Origin: Alistipes sp.
Lineage (GTDB): Bacteria; Bacteroidota; Bacteroidia; Bacteroidales; Rikenellaceae
Reading direction: 5' to 3'
DNA length: 64,000 nt
NCBI GenBank assembly: GCA_017437045.1
Contig: JAFSBY010000015.1
Location: 1 to 64,000, forward strand
Made by a program: the position numbers and the translations under genes. This document shows, piece after piece, positions 43,329-52,306 of the stretch (position 1 is its first letter; every line of letters begins with the position of its first letter). The notes beneath the pieces were generated by a model. The model was not told the origin of the DNA. It was given only the letters and a program-made list of their open reading frames with translations, and did not search any database.

Positions 43329-43952
43329 ATGTATATAGCAATTGCCGGAAATATCGGTAGCGGCAAGACGACCTTGACCGAGATGCTGACCGAACGCTAT
43401 GGCGCGAAGGCCTATCTGGAGAATATCGACAACCCCTATTTGGGCGATTTCTACGAGGATATGCACCGCTGGTCGTTCAACCTGCAGATTCGCTTCCTGG
43501 CCAGCCGTATCGACCAGACGATGGCCATGTTGGCCGACAAGAGCCAGCACATGATCATCCAGGATCGCACGATCTATGAGGATGCCCATATCTTTGCGGG
43601 CAACCTGCTCGAGATGGGGCTGATGTCGGAGCGTGACAGCGAGACCTACATGCAGATCTTCAAGCTGGTGACCAACCTGGTGCAGAAGCCCGATCTGCTG
43701 ATCTATCTCAAGGCCAGTGTGCCGACTTTAGTGCGCCAGATTCACAAGCGCGGCCGCGACTATGAGATGAATATCGACGAGGCCTACCTCGAGCGATTGA
43801 ATCGCAAGTATAACCATTGGATCGAGGAGCTGTATGAGGGCCCGATCCTGGTGGTGGATAAGGATAACGAGGATTTTGTCGCCGACGCCTCGGTCTTTGA
43901 GCGCATTTGTGCCGAGATCGACAAGCGCGACGTGCAGAAACGCCTCTTCTAA
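43329..43952 (+). CDS. Deoxynucleoside kinase
   Basis: The 207-residue cytosolic kinase phosphorylates deoxynucleosides for DNA precursor salvage. It has the P-loop GNIGSGKTT at 7-15, the DRTIYED segment (79-85, the family DR motif) and an arginine-rich lid region RQIHKRGRDYE. The specificity (adenosine/guanosine or other) cannot be set from sequence alone. It fits with the nucleoside permease at 4473 and hpt at 57985. Confidence 0.9.
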   Translation: MYIAIAGNIGSGKTTLTEMLTERYGAKAYLENIDNPYLGDFYEDMHRWSFNLQIRFLASRIDQTMAMLADKSQHMIIQDRTIYEDAHIFAGNLLEMGLMSERDSETYMQIFKLVTNLVQKPDLLIYLKASVPTLVRQIHKRGRDYEMNIDEAYLERLNRKYNHWIEELYEGPILVVDKDNEDFVADASVFERICAEIDKRDVQKRLF

Positions 43953-43973
43953 CGCCTACGTAACCGACACACG

Positions 43974-45335
43974 ATGCAGTTACCCGAACGTTTTGTGGAG
44001 CGAATTGCGCAGGAGCTGGGTCCGGAGGAGGCCGCAGCCCTCTGCCGTGCACTCGATGGCCCGCAACCGGTCTCGGTGCGTCTGCATCCGATGCGGCGTG
44101 CATCGTGGGAGGCGATGGAGCCGATTCCGTGGAGTGAGGCGGGTCGCTATTTGGCCGAACGTCCCTCCTTTACGCTCGATCCAGCCTTTCATGGCGGAGC
44201 CTACTATGTGCAGGAGGCCTCGTCGCAGTTTGTCGAACGACTGTTGCCCGCCAAGATCGAAGGGGCGCGACTGCTCGATCTGTGTGCCGCTCCGGGTGGC
44301 AAGACGACGCTCTATGCCTCGAGGGTGGGGGCCGAGGGGTTGGTCGTAGCCAATGAGGTCGATCGCAAACGGGTGTTGGCGTTGGTCGATAATGTCCGCA
44401 AATGGGGGCTGGGGAATGTCGCCGTGACGTGTGCCGATGCTGCGCGTTTTGCCGCCATCGAGGGGTGGTTTGACGTCGTAGCGGTCGATGCGCCCTGCTC
44501 GGGTGAGGGCATGTTCCGCAAGGACGATGGTGCGCGCGAGGAGTGGAGCGAACAGAATGTACATCTGTGCGCCGGACGGCAAGATGCCATTTTGCAGGCT
44601 GCTTGGCAGGCCCTGCGTCCGGGTGGTGTGCTGATTTATAGCACCTGCACCTTCAATCGGGAGGAGGACGAAGGGAGCCTCGAACGGTTGATCGAGTGGG
44701 TGGAGGAGCCCTTCGAAGAGGTCGAGGAGGTGGCCGTAGATCCGTCGTGGGGCATTGTCTGTGGTCGTGTGGGGGCCTTTCAGACCTTCCGCTTCTTTCC
44801 GCATCGTGCCCGGGGTGAAGGCTTCTTCGCAGCGGTGGCGCGGAAGGCAGAGACGGCTCAACGCGGTCGTTTGCCCAAGGTCAAACGCAAGGTAGTCACA
44901 CCGGTCGATAAGGCCTCGTGTGCGGAGCTGGCGCGGTGGGTGATCGAGCCGGAGCGATTGGCCTTTGTCGAGGCCGGAGAGTGCTGTTATGGCTGGCCCA
45001 AGGGGCAGGTCGATGCGCTGAAGGGGATTTCGGAGTGGGTGCCGACGCTCTATTCGGGTGTTGGAATGGGCCAACTCTTCAAGGGGCGGTTGAAGCCCGA
45101 CCAGGCCTTGGCGCACTATGTGGGGCTGAATCGTGCCTCGGTGGCCGTGGCTGCGCTCGACAGAGAGGAGGCGCTTGCCTACCTGCGTCGAGGCGAGCTG
45201 ACGGCGGAGCATTTTACCGAAGGTATCAACCTGGTCTGCTATGACGGGTTGGCGTTGGGCTTTGCCAAGCGCATTGGCAATCGGGTGAATAATATGTATC
45301 CCAATGCCTTGCGCATTTTGAAACAAGATATCTAA
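43974..45335 (+). CDS. rRNA cytosine-C5 methyltransferase, RsmF-like
   Basis: The 453-residue protein has an N-terminal NOP2/Sun RNA-binding part, an AdoMet-binding motif DLCAAPGGKTT (102-112), motif IV DAPCSGEGMF with Cys175 (release cysteine) and motif VI STCTF with Cys225 (nucleophile). The C-terminal part (about 320-453) is a PUA-like RNA-binding domain as in RsmF. It methylates cytosine in 16S rRNA. It begins 21 bases after the kinase gene. Confidence 0.9.
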   Translation: MQLPERFVERIAQELGPEEAAALCRALDGPQPVSVRLHPMRRASWEAMEPIPWSEAGRYLAERPSFTLDPAFHGGAYYVQEASSQFVERLLPAKIEGARLLDLCAAPGGKTTLYASRVGAEGLVVANEVDRKRVLALVDNVRKWGLGNVAVTCADAARFAAIEGWFDVVAVDAPCSGEGMFRKDDGAREEWSEQNVHLCAGRQDAILQAAWQALRPGGVLIYSTCTFNREEDEGSLERLIEWVEEPFEEVEEVAVDPSWGIVCGRVGAFQTFRFFPHRARGEGFFAAVARKAETAQRGRLPKVKRKVVTPVDKASCAELARWVIEPERLAFVEAGECCYGWPKGQVDALKGISEWVPTLYSGVGMGQLFKGRLKPDQALAHYVGLNRASVAVAALDREEALAYLRRGELTAEHFTEGINLVCYDGLALGFAKRIGNRVNNMYPNALRILKQDI

Positions 45336-45350
45336 TTTTTTGAAGACAAT

Positions 45351-45869
45351 ATGGCCGAAAAACTCTTTTACTCGATGGGCGAGGTTGCCGAGATGTTCGA
45401 TGTAAAACCTTCGCTGTTACGTTATTGGGAGGAGCAGTTCCCTGCCTTGAAGCCGATGCGCAACAAGAAGGGCAATCGCCACTATTCGCCGCGCGACATC
45501 GAACTGCTCAAGACGCTCTACCACCTGATCAAGGAGCGTGGTATGACGCTCGATGGCGCGAAGAAGGCCCTGCGCGAGGAGCGTAAGACGGGAACCGTAG
45601 CGCGCAACGCCGAGCTGATGGAGCGGCTGCAACGCATTCGGGCGATGCTCGAGGAGGTGCGCGAGGATCTGAAGGCGGATGCCGACGCGCTGATCGACCG
45701 TGAGCAGGAGATCTCCGATACGCCTGCCCCCGATAAGCAGGGACGTGCCGTGTTGCACCTCGAGCAGACACCACCGGTGGAGGAGAAACCGCGGGTTAAG
45801 CGTGCGCGCAAGAAGAAGAACGACGACGAGAAGGAGCTGTTTGCCTTCTATGAGCAGTCGCTCTTTTAG
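45351..45869 (+). CDS. MerR-family transcriptional regulator
   Basis: The 172-residue protein has a MerR-type winged helix at the N-terminus (YSMGEVAEMFDVKPSLLRYWE, with RHYSPRDIELL as the wing), then a helical dimerisation region and an acidic then Lys/Arg-rich tail (KRARKKK near 149-155). No Cys-based metal site is seen. It lies between the rRNA methyltransferase and the Nif3 gene; its targets are unknown. Confidence 0.85.
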   Translation: MAEKLFYSMGEVAEMFDVKPSLLRYWEEQFPALKPMRNKKGNRHYSPRDIELLKTLYHLIKERGMTLDGAKKALREERKTGTVARNAELMERLQRIRAMLEEVREDLKADADALIDREQEISDTPAPDKQGRAVLHLEQTPPVEEKPRVKRARKKKNDDEKELFAFYEQSLF

Positions 45870-45906
45870 GGCGTGGAATGTGTGGTAAAAAAGCAACAAC
45901 CGAACG

Positions 45907-46692
45907 ATGAAAATTCGAGAGATAGCTGCCGCCATTGAGGCCTTTGCGCCCCTTGCCTGGCAGGAGAGTTACGATAATGCCGGCCTGATTGTGGGTCGCA
46001 TGGAGGATGAGGTGCATCGGGCCTTGTTGGCTGTCGATGTGACCGACGAGGTGCTGGATGAGGCCGAACGCGAGGGGTGTGATCTGGTTATCACACACCA
46101 TCCTATCATCTTCCACCCGCTCAAACGCTTCAATTCGGCAACCCCCGTGGAGCGATGTGTCGAGCGGGCTATTCGACGTGGCATCGCCCTTTATGCCTGC
46201 CATACGAATCTGGATAGTGCCCCCGAAGGGATGAGTTGGCGACTGGCTGCCGAGCTGGGCATCGAGCAGCGCGAACTGTTAGAGCCTTCGGAGAAGGGCG
46301 AGGGTGTTGGCTTTGGCGTGGTGGGCAATCTGCCCGAGCCGATGGCGACGATCGACTTCCTGCGTCAGGTCAAGGAACGGTTACATCTGGGGGTGGTGCG
46401 CCATAGTGCACCGGCTACCGAGCAGGTGCGGCGCGTGGCCTTGTGCACCGGTGCCGGGGCTTCGCTCATCGGTCAGGCACGTCGTGCCGGAGCCGATCTG
46501 TACCTGACGGCCGACCTGAAATACAACGACTTTATGACCCCCGACGGGGCCTTGACGGTGGCCGATATCGGCCATTTTGAGAGTGAATATTGCGCAATTG
46601 ATATTTTATTTGATATTTTATCAAAAAAAATTAGTACCTTTGCACTCTTGAAGAGTGCGGAGGCGCGAACGCCGATTCACTATTTGTGCTAA
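45907..46692 (+). CDS. Nif3-like dinuclear metal centre protein
   Basis: The 261-residue protein has the Nif3/YbgI pattern: WQESYDNAGLIVG near 18-30, VITHHPIIFHPLKR (metal-binding His pair), YACHTNLDS, and the late GHFESE motif with metal-binding His and Glu. Its role is uncertain; the family has been linked to GTP cyclohydrolase or NIF3 functions without firm proof. It is the short form without the inserted PII-like domain. The promoter of the next gene lies within its last codons. Confidence 0.88.
   Translation: MKIREIAAAIEAFAPLAWQESYDNAGLIVGRMEDEVHRALLAVDVTDEVLDEAEREGCDLVITHHPIIFHPLKRFNSATPVERCVERAIRRGIALYACHTNLDSAPEGMSWRLAAELGIEQRELLEPSEKGEGVGFGVVGNLPEPMATIDFLRQVKERLHLGVVRHSAPATEQVRRVALCTGAGASLIGQARRAGADLYLTADLKYNDFMTPDGALTVADIGHFESEYCAIDILFDILSKKISTFALLKSAEARTPIHYLC
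46609..46642 (+). promoter_or_regulatory. Internal promoter for the zinc-ribbon gene
   Basis: TTTG at 46609-46612 and TACCTTTG at 46635-46642 are 22 bases apart, inside the 3' end of the Nif3 coding region and 72 bases ahead of the next start. The local sequence is strikingly AT-rich against its surroundings. Confidence 0.6.
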
Positions 46693-46713
46693 GATAAACT
46701 AAAACAACGATAT

Positions 46714-47472
46714 ATGGCTACACAAAAGAAGACTGCCGAGGTGGATTACTCGATGCAGGAGAAGATCCTGGCGCTCTATGAGTTGCAGAAGATTGACAGC
46801 AAAATCGACGCCATCAACAAGGTGAAGGGTGAACTGCCGCTCGAGGTGGAGGACCTGGAGGACGAGATGGCCGGTTTGACGACCCGCATCGAAAACATCA
46901 ACGCCGAGATTGAGGAGATCAAAGCCTTGACCAACCAGCGTAAGCGCGAGGTGGATCAGGCGCGTATCATGATTGGCAACTACAAGGAGCAGCAGAACAA
47001 CGTGCGCAACAACCGCGAGTTTGATGCCATCTCGAAAGAGATTGAGTATCAGGGGCTTGAGATTGAGTTGGCCGAGAAGCGTCTGCGCGAATATACGAAT
47101 GCTATGAAGGCCAAGAAGGCGACGCTGGAGGCTGCCGAGGAGGCTGCTGCCGAGCGCGCTGCCGACCTGAAGGTCAAGAAGGATGAGCTGGAGAGCATCG
47201 AGGAGGAGACGGCTCCGCAGGTGGCTGAGTATATGCAGCAGGCCGAGGAGGCGAAGCAGAAGATCGACGAGCGTCTGATTACGGCCTACAACCGCATTCG
47301 CAAGAATGTGCGTAACGGTATGGCTGTTGTGACTGTGCAGCGCGATGCTTGTGGCGGTTGCTTCAACCATATTCCTCCCCAGCGTCAGGCTGATATTCGT
47401 CAGGGTAAGAAGATTATCATCTGCGAGTATTGCGGTCGTATTCTGGTGGCTGATCCCGAGGTGGAAGAGTAG
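46714..47472 (+). CDS. Coiled-coil protein with C4 zinc ribbon
   Basis: The 252-residue protein is a long antiparallel coiled coil (about 15-195) capped by a zinc ribbon with two Cys pairs (CGGC near 214 and CEYC near 237). This is the zf-RING_7/DUF164 family, whose members are thought to bind nucleic acids or act in RNA metabolism; the exact role is unknown. It has its own internal promoter and a strong terminator after it. Confidence 0.85.
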   Translation: MATQKKTAEVDYSMQEKILALYELQKIDSKIDAINKVKGELPLEVEDLEDEMAGLTTRIENINAEIEEIKALTNQRKREVDQARIMIGNYKEQQNNVRNNREFDAISKEIEYQGLEIELAEKRLREYTNAMKAKKATLEAAEEAAAERAADLKVKKDELESIEEETAPQVAEYMQQAEEAKQKIDERLITAYNRIRKNVRNGMAVVTVQRDACGGCFNHIPPQRQADIRQGKKIIICEYCGRILVADPEVEE

Positions 47473-47495
47473 GCCGTTTGGCTGGTGTGAACGAA

Positions 47496-47535
47496 AAAGA
47501 GAGGGGCTCCGAAAAGGAGTATCCCTCTTTTTTTT
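47496..47535 (+). terminator. Terminator after the zinc-ribbon gene
   Basis: AAAGAG-GGG-TCC pairs with GGA-CCC-CTCTTT around a GAAAA-type loop and is followed by a run of T. Confidence 0.85.
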
Positions 47536-47720
47536 GTGGCAGGATAGGGCGTGTGGGGTGTTGCGCTTTTTTCGATGAAGGTTGCGGGTGGAGCTCTTTT
47601 GCTGGGATCGGAGCGGCGAAAAAGGGCTCAAGTGGCTCTTTTTTTGAAAAATGATGCCAATCGGGTGATGTTGTTAGATTATTAACACCGAAAATATTTC
47701 CGATTATTATAAATAATCGT

Positions 47721-47728
47721 TATCTTTG
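47721..47728 (+). promoter_or_regulatory. Promoter -7 box for nadE
   Basis: TATCTTTG matches the consensus 34 bases before the nadE start; TTTC at 47697-47700 may serve at -33. Confidence 0.5.
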
Positions 47729-47762
47729 CGAAGTTACAAACCGACCTAACTTAAACAGGACA

Positions 47763-49340
47763 ATGAAAATTGCACTGGCTCAATTGAACTATACGATTGG
47801 TGATATTGATGGCAACTATGTGAAAATCGTGGGGGCTATCGAACGCGCCAAGGCCGAAAAGGCCGATCTGATTCTCTTCGCCGAACAAGCCGTCAGTGGC
47901 ACTCCCGCATTCGACTTATTACGTAAAACCACCTTCCTCGAACTCTGTGAAGAGGCGATCGAGCAGATCGCATCGCACTGCAAGGGCATCATGGCTATTG
48001 TCGGTGCTCCCGTCTTGACGGAGGTGGGTACAGTGAGTGCAGCCGTGGTGATCGAGGATGGCGAGGTGGTACAAACCATTGCCAAGCGTCACATTACGGC
48101 CCGCCGCGAGATGGGCTTCTTGAATAGCTCGACCGGTTATGACTACGTCTATGTCAAGGGTCATAAATGCGTCGTGGTGGTGGGTGATGACCTGCGCCGC
48201 GAGTCGGAGTTTGACCGCGATGCCGAGCTGATCCTTTCGATCAATGCCCGCAAATATAGCAAGGGGGTGATGATGTATCGCTACGAGACGATGCGCAACA
48301 TCGCCTTCGTGGAAGGTAAGCCCATCGTGCTGATCAACCAGGTGGGTGGCTCGACGGAGATCGTTTACGACGGTTCGTCGGGCGTGATGAGCAGCCAGGG
48401 CGAGACGCTGATGCTGCTGAAGAGCTTCGAGGAGGATTTTCAGATCTACGATACGCAGGCCGAGTATGAGCCTATTCAGGTGCAGAAGGAGCGTAACCGT
48501 ACGGAGATGGTCTATAAGGCGGCTTGCTGCGGCTTGCGCGATTTCTATCATAAGAATGGCTACCAGAAGGCTTGTGTGGGTCTGTCGGGCGGTATCGACT
48601 CGGCAGTAGTGGCCTGCATGGCGGTGGAGGCTTTGGGTAAGGAGCATGTGCATGCGCTGCTGATGCCCTCGCCCTTCTCGCCCGATATGTCGGTCGAGGA
48701 TGCCAAGGCGTTGGCCGAGAATTTAGGCATTAGCTACAATGTGATTCCGATTTCGGATGTCTATAACAGCGTGCTCGATACGCTCAAGCCGGTCATCGGC
48801 GGTACGGAGTTCGACTTTACGGAGGAGAATATCCAGTCGCGTATCCGCACGGTGCTGCTGATGGCCCTGCAAAACAAGACGGGCTACATGTTGCTCAACT
48901 CGTCGAATAAGAGTGAGAATGCGCTGGGTCTGTGTACGCTCTATGGCGACACGGCCGGAGCCTTCAGCCCGACAGGCGATATCTATAAGAGCGAAATGTT
49001 CGATGTGGCACGCTATATCAATCGCATACATGATGAGGTGATTCCGGAGAGCATCCTGAATAAAGAGCCCTCGTCGGAGTTGCATATCGGACAGAAGGAT
49101 AGCGATATTCTGCCTCCGTATGAGGTGGTCGATGCCATCCTCTATCGCATGATCGAGGAGAGCCAGCACCGCGAGGAGATCATCAACGCGGGCTTCGACT
49201 CGGAGGTGGTCGAGAAGATCCACGGCATGATCATGCGCAACGAGAAGAAACGCTACCAGTTCCCGCCCGTGTTGCGCCTTTCGGCTTGTGCCTTCGGCCA
49301 TGAGCGACTGATGCCGCTGACGAATAAATACGGCGATTAA
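47763..49340 (+). CDS. nadE: NAD+ synthetase with degenerate glutaminase domain
   Basis: The 525-residue protein has an N-terminal nitrilase-type domain (1-240) and a C-terminal ATP-pyrophosphatase NAD synthetase domain (about 250-525, P-loop SGGIDS at 275-280). It makes NAD from deamido-NAD with ATP. In the nitrilase part the catalytic Glu41 (LFAEQ) and a Lys108 (AKRH) are present, but the nucleophile position of the usual C-E-D motif reads Gly141-Asp-Asp. A GGT codon stands where TGT would be needed. Glutamine hydrolysis by the usual mechanism should not be possible, so ammonia may be the nitrogen source. The gene is transcribed alone. Confidence 0.9.
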   Translation: MKIALAQLNYTIGDIDGNYVKIVGAIERAKAEKADLILFAEQAVSGTPAFDLLRKTTFLELCEEAIEQIASHCKGIMAIVGAPVLTEVGTVSAAVVIEDGEVVQTIAKRHITARREMGFLNSSTGYDYVYVKGHKCVVVVGDDLRRESEFDRDAELILSINARKYSKGVMMYRYETMRNIAFVEGKPIVLINQVGGSTEIVYDGSSGVMSSQGETLMLLKSFEEDFQIYDTQAEYEPIQVQKERNRTEMVYKAACCGLRDFYHKNGYQKACVGLSGGIDSAVVACMAVEALGKEHVHALLMPSPFSPDMSVEDAKALAENLGISYNVIPISDVYNSVLDTLKPVIGGTEFDFTEENIQSRIRTVLLMALQNKTGYMLLNSSNKSENALGLCTLYGDTAGAFSPTGDIYKSEMFDVARYINRIHDEVIPESILNKEPSSELHIGQKDSDILPPYEVVDAILYRMIEESQHREEIINAGFDSEVVEKIHGMIMRNEKKRYQFPPVLRLSACAFGHERLMPLTNKYGD

Positions 49341-49410
49341 GCAGGGCAATCGAGAGGTCGAAAGGTTCAGTTTACGGGGTTTGTAACACGTTTTTCCGGG
49401 AGGAGCTTTG

Positions 49411-49827
49411 ATGGCGCAGGAGATTCAACATAGCGGACGGGTGGTGCGTGTTGAGCCGGGCATGGTCGAGGTGGCCATCATCTCACGCAGTGCTTGTGGC
49501 TCGTGTGCCGCGAAGAGCGCGTGCGGATTGGCCGAGGCGACCGAAAAACGGGTGCAGATCTATACGGCTGCGGCGGCCGATTATGCCGTCGATCAGGAGG
49601 TGCTGGTTGGGGTTAAGCAGCGCGTCGGTGCGCGGGCTGTTCTGCTGGCCTATGTCGGGGCTCTTGTCGTGCTGCTGGCAACGTTGATCGGAGCTACGGC
49701 GTGTGGCGTGAACGAGGGCATAGCGGTCGCAGTGACGCTGGCCGCTGTGGTGGTTTATTATGGTGTATTGCGCCTGATGCGTAAGAAGATAGACAACACA
49801 ATTCAATTTACAATAACTCAAATCTAA
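49411..49827 (+). CDS. rseC: RseC/MucC-family membrane protein
   Basis: The 138-residue protein has an N-terminal Cys-rich part (SACGSCAAKSACG, a pattern able to hold an Fe-S centre) and two membrane helices (about 70-90 and 95-115). In proteobacteria the family affects sigma-E and the SoxR-reducing Rsx (Rnf) system. Here it immediately precedes rnfB with no gap, which supports a role in assembly or redox tuning of Rnf. The ATG at 49411 has GGGAGGAG just upstream and is preferred to a TTG one codon earlier. Confidence 0.85.
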   Translation: MAQEIQHSGRVVRVEPGMVEVAIISRSACGSCAAKSACGLAEATEKRVQIYTAAAADYAVDQEVLVGVKQRVGARAVLLAYVGALVVLLATLIGATACGVNEGIAVAVTLAAVVVYYGVLRLMRKKIDNTIQFTITQI

Positions 49828-50901
49828 ATGGAAGTATTACTTTACACGATCTTGACGCTGTGTGCGTTGGGAGTGCTCGCGGCGGTGATTCTTTACTTTG
49901 TGGCTCAGACCTTCAAAGTGGAGGAGGACCCGCGTATCGACGACGTGGAGAAGATGCTTCCGGGAGCTAATTGCGGCGGTTGCGGTTTCGCAGGTTGCCG
50001 TGGTCTCGCGGATGCATTGGTGAAGAACGACGACATCTCGTCGCTGTTCTGTCCTGTTGGCGGTGGCGAAACGATGAAGGCTGTGGCTACCTACCTGGGT
50101 AAGACCGCGGCAGAGAAGGAGCCGCAAACGGCTACGGTACGTTGCGGTGGAACGTGCGAGAAGCGTCCGCGAACGAATCAGTTCGATGGCGCGAAATCGT
50201 GCGCAGTGGCAGCCTCGCTCTATGTGGGTGAGACGGGCTGCGCATTTGGCTGTCTGGGTTACGGCGACTGCGTGAAGGTATGTAATTTCGATGCCATCAA
50301 GATCAACCCGAAGACGGGTCTGCCGGAGATCGATGCCGACAAGTGTACGGCTTGCGGCGCCTGTGTGAAGGCTTGTCCGAAGTTGGTGATCGAGCTGCGC
50401 AAGAAGTGGCCGAAGAATCGTGCAGTCTATGTGTCGTGTGTCTCGAAGGAGAAGGGCGCACATGTGATCCGTGCCTGCAAGGCGGGTTGCGTCGCTTGTG
50501 GTAAGTGCGAGAAGGTCTGCCCCTTTGGTGCTATCACGATCGAGAACCATCTGGCCTACATCGATCCGCAGAAGTGTAAGTTGTGCCGCAAGTGCGTCAA
50601 TGAGTGTCCGACGGGTGCCATCACGTTGGTCGGCATGGATCCGCTTCCGAAGGCTCCGAAGCCGGCACCGAAGGCCGCTCCGGCTGCCGCTGCAGCTGCT
50701 CCGGCAGCTGCTCCGAAGTCGGTGGAGGGTCCCGCAACGATCGCGTTGAAGGCTTCGGGTACCAACCCGCTGATCCTGCTCAATCCGAAGAAGGCGGTGA
50801 TGGATTCGGCGGCTGCTACGTCGGTTGCCGGCAATGTTGTCGAGCTGAAGGAGTCGGGTAAGAATCCGCTCTGTCTGGTACGTGGCAAGAAGGCCGAGTA
50901 A
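49828..50901 (+). CDS. rnfB: Rnf complex iron-sulfur subunit B
   Basis: The 357-residue protein starts with a membrane helix (about 5-27) and a 4Fe-4S domain with Cys49, Cys52, Cys57 and Cys75. Several ferredoxin-type clusters follow between about 138 and 260 (including CTACGACVKACP and CVACGKCEKVCP). It takes electrons from ferredoxin into the Rnf pump. The tail after 272 is Ala/Pro-rich and then carries two copies of a short motif (LKASGTNPLILLNPKKA and LKESGKNPLCLVRGKKA) that I do not know from other RnfB proteins. Confidence 0.94.
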   Translation: MEVLLYTILTLCALGVLAAVILYFVAQTFKVEEDPRIDDVEKMLPGANCGGCGFAGCRGLADALVKNDDISSLFCPVGGGETMKAVATYLGKTAAEKEPQTATVRCGGTCEKRPRTNQFDGAKSCAVAASLYVGETGCAFGCLGYGDCVKVCNFDAIKINPKTGLPEIDADKCTACGACVKACPKLVIELRKKWPKNRAVYVSCVSKEKGAHVIRACKAGCVACGKCEKVCPFGAITIENHLAYIDPQKCKLCRKCVNECPTGAITLVGMDPLPKAPKPAPKAAPAAAAAAPAAAPKSVEGPATIALKASGTNPLILLNPKKAVMDSAAATSVAGNVVELKESGKNPLCLVRGKKAE

Positions 50902-50935
50902 ATTAACCCATCGTCAAACGAGAAACAGATTAGAT

Positions 50936-52285
50936 ATGAAGACATTTCCAATTGGCGGAGTGCATCCGTCGGAAAATAAATTGAGTCGCGCCAAGGCAAT
51001 CGAGGTGTTGCCGTTGCCCGAGGTGGTACAGATCCCGCTCGGACAGCATATCGGTGCGCCTGCTACGGCGATCGTGGCAAAGGGCGATAAGGTCCTCACG
51101 GGTCAGAAGATCGCCGAGGCTACGGGTTTCATGTCGGCCAACATCCACAGCCCGATCTCGGGTACGGTGCAGGCAGTCGATATGCAGCTCAATGGCCAGG
51201 GCCTGCGCCAGATGATGATTACGATCAAGCGCGAGGGCGACGAGTGGGTAGAGACGATCGACCGCTCGACGGAGATCAAGCGTGATTGCAACCTGGAGCC
51301 CGCAGCGATTATCGCCGCCATCAAGGAGGCCGGTATCGTGGGTATGGGTGGTGCTACGTTCCCGACCCATGTGAAGCTCTCGATTCCTCCCGGAAAGAAG
51401 GCCGAGTGCCTGATCATCAACGGTGTAGAGTGTGAGCCTTATCTGACTTCGGACCATCGTACGATGCTGGAGCTGGGCGAGGAGATGCTCGTCGGTGTCG
51501 AGATCCTGATGAAGGCTATCGGTGTCGAGAAGGCCTACGTAGGTATCGAGAACAACAAGCCCGATGCCATTGCCCACTTGGCGCAGTTGGCCACGAAGTT
51601 TAAGGGTATTGAGATCGTTCCCCTGAAGGTGAGGTATCCGCAGGGCGGTGAGAAGCAGCTGATTGCTGCCATCACGGGTCGCCAGGTACCTCCTCCGCCG
51701 GCGCTGCCGATCGACGTGGGTGCTGTGGTCTGCAACGCCTCGACGACCTACGCTGTCTACCGCGCCGTGCAGAAGCAGATGCCGCTCATCGAGCGCGTCG
51801 TGACGCTCACCGGTAAGGAGGTGAAGAATCCGAAGAACCTGCTGACGCGCATGGGTACGCCGATCTCGGCCTTGATCGAGGCTGCAGGCGGTCTGCCGGA
51901 GCATGCCGGTAAGGTGATCAACGGTGGCCCGATGATGGGTCGTGCGATGGTGAACCTCGACTCGCCCGTCACGAAGGGTTGCTCGGGTATCACGATCATG
52001 AGTGGTAAGGATGCTGAGCGCAAGACGCCGGGTCAGTGTATGAAGTGCGCCAAGTGCGTTTCGGCCTGCCCGATGGGTCTGGAGCCCTATCTGCTGGCCA
52101 AGTTGGCTCAAAAGAAGCAGTGGGATGAGATGGAGGCACAGATGATCACCTCGTGTATCGAGTGTGGTTGCTGCCAATCGACCTGCCCCTCGTATCTGCC
52201 GTTGTTAGACTGGGTACGCCTGGGTAAGCAGACGGTGATGGGCCTGATCCGCGCCCGCATGGCTGCACAAGCACCGAAAAAGTAA
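50936..52285 (+). CDS. rnfC: Rnf complex subunit C
   Basis: The 449-residue membrane-associated protein has an N-terminal barrel-sandwich domain (about 1-115), an FMN/NADH-binding Rossmann region (GMGGATFPTHVKL near 137 and PQGGEKQL near 238), and two 4Fe-4S clusters near the C-terminus (CMKCAKCVSACP and CIECGCCQSTCP). It passes electrons between NAD and the other subunits. The start at 50936 was chosen over an earlier ATG that overlaps rnfB. Confidence 0.95.
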   Translation: MKTFPIGGVHPSENKLSRAKAIEVLPLPEVVQIPLGQHIGAPATAIVAKGDKVLTGQKIAEATGFMSANIHSPISGTVQAVDMQLNGQGLRQMMITIKREGDEWVETIDRSTEIKRDCNLEPAAIIAAIKEAGIVGMGGATFPTHVKLSIPPGKKAECLIINGVECEPYLTSDHRTMLELGEEMLVGVEILMKAIGVEKAYVGIENNKPDAIAHLAQLATKFKGIEIVPLKVRYPQGGEKQLIAAITGRQVPPPPALPIDVGAVVCNASTTYAVYRAVQKQMPLIERVVTLTGKEVKNPKNLLTRMGTPISALIEAAGGLPEHAGKVINGGPMMGRAMVNLDSPVTKGCSGITIMSGKDAERKTPGQCMKCAKCVSACPMGLEPYLLAKLAQKKQWDEMEAQMITSCIECGCCQSTCPSYLPLLDWVRLGKQTVMGLIRARMAAQAPKK

Positions 52286-52306
52286 ACGAAAAACAGAAAG
52301 ATAATT

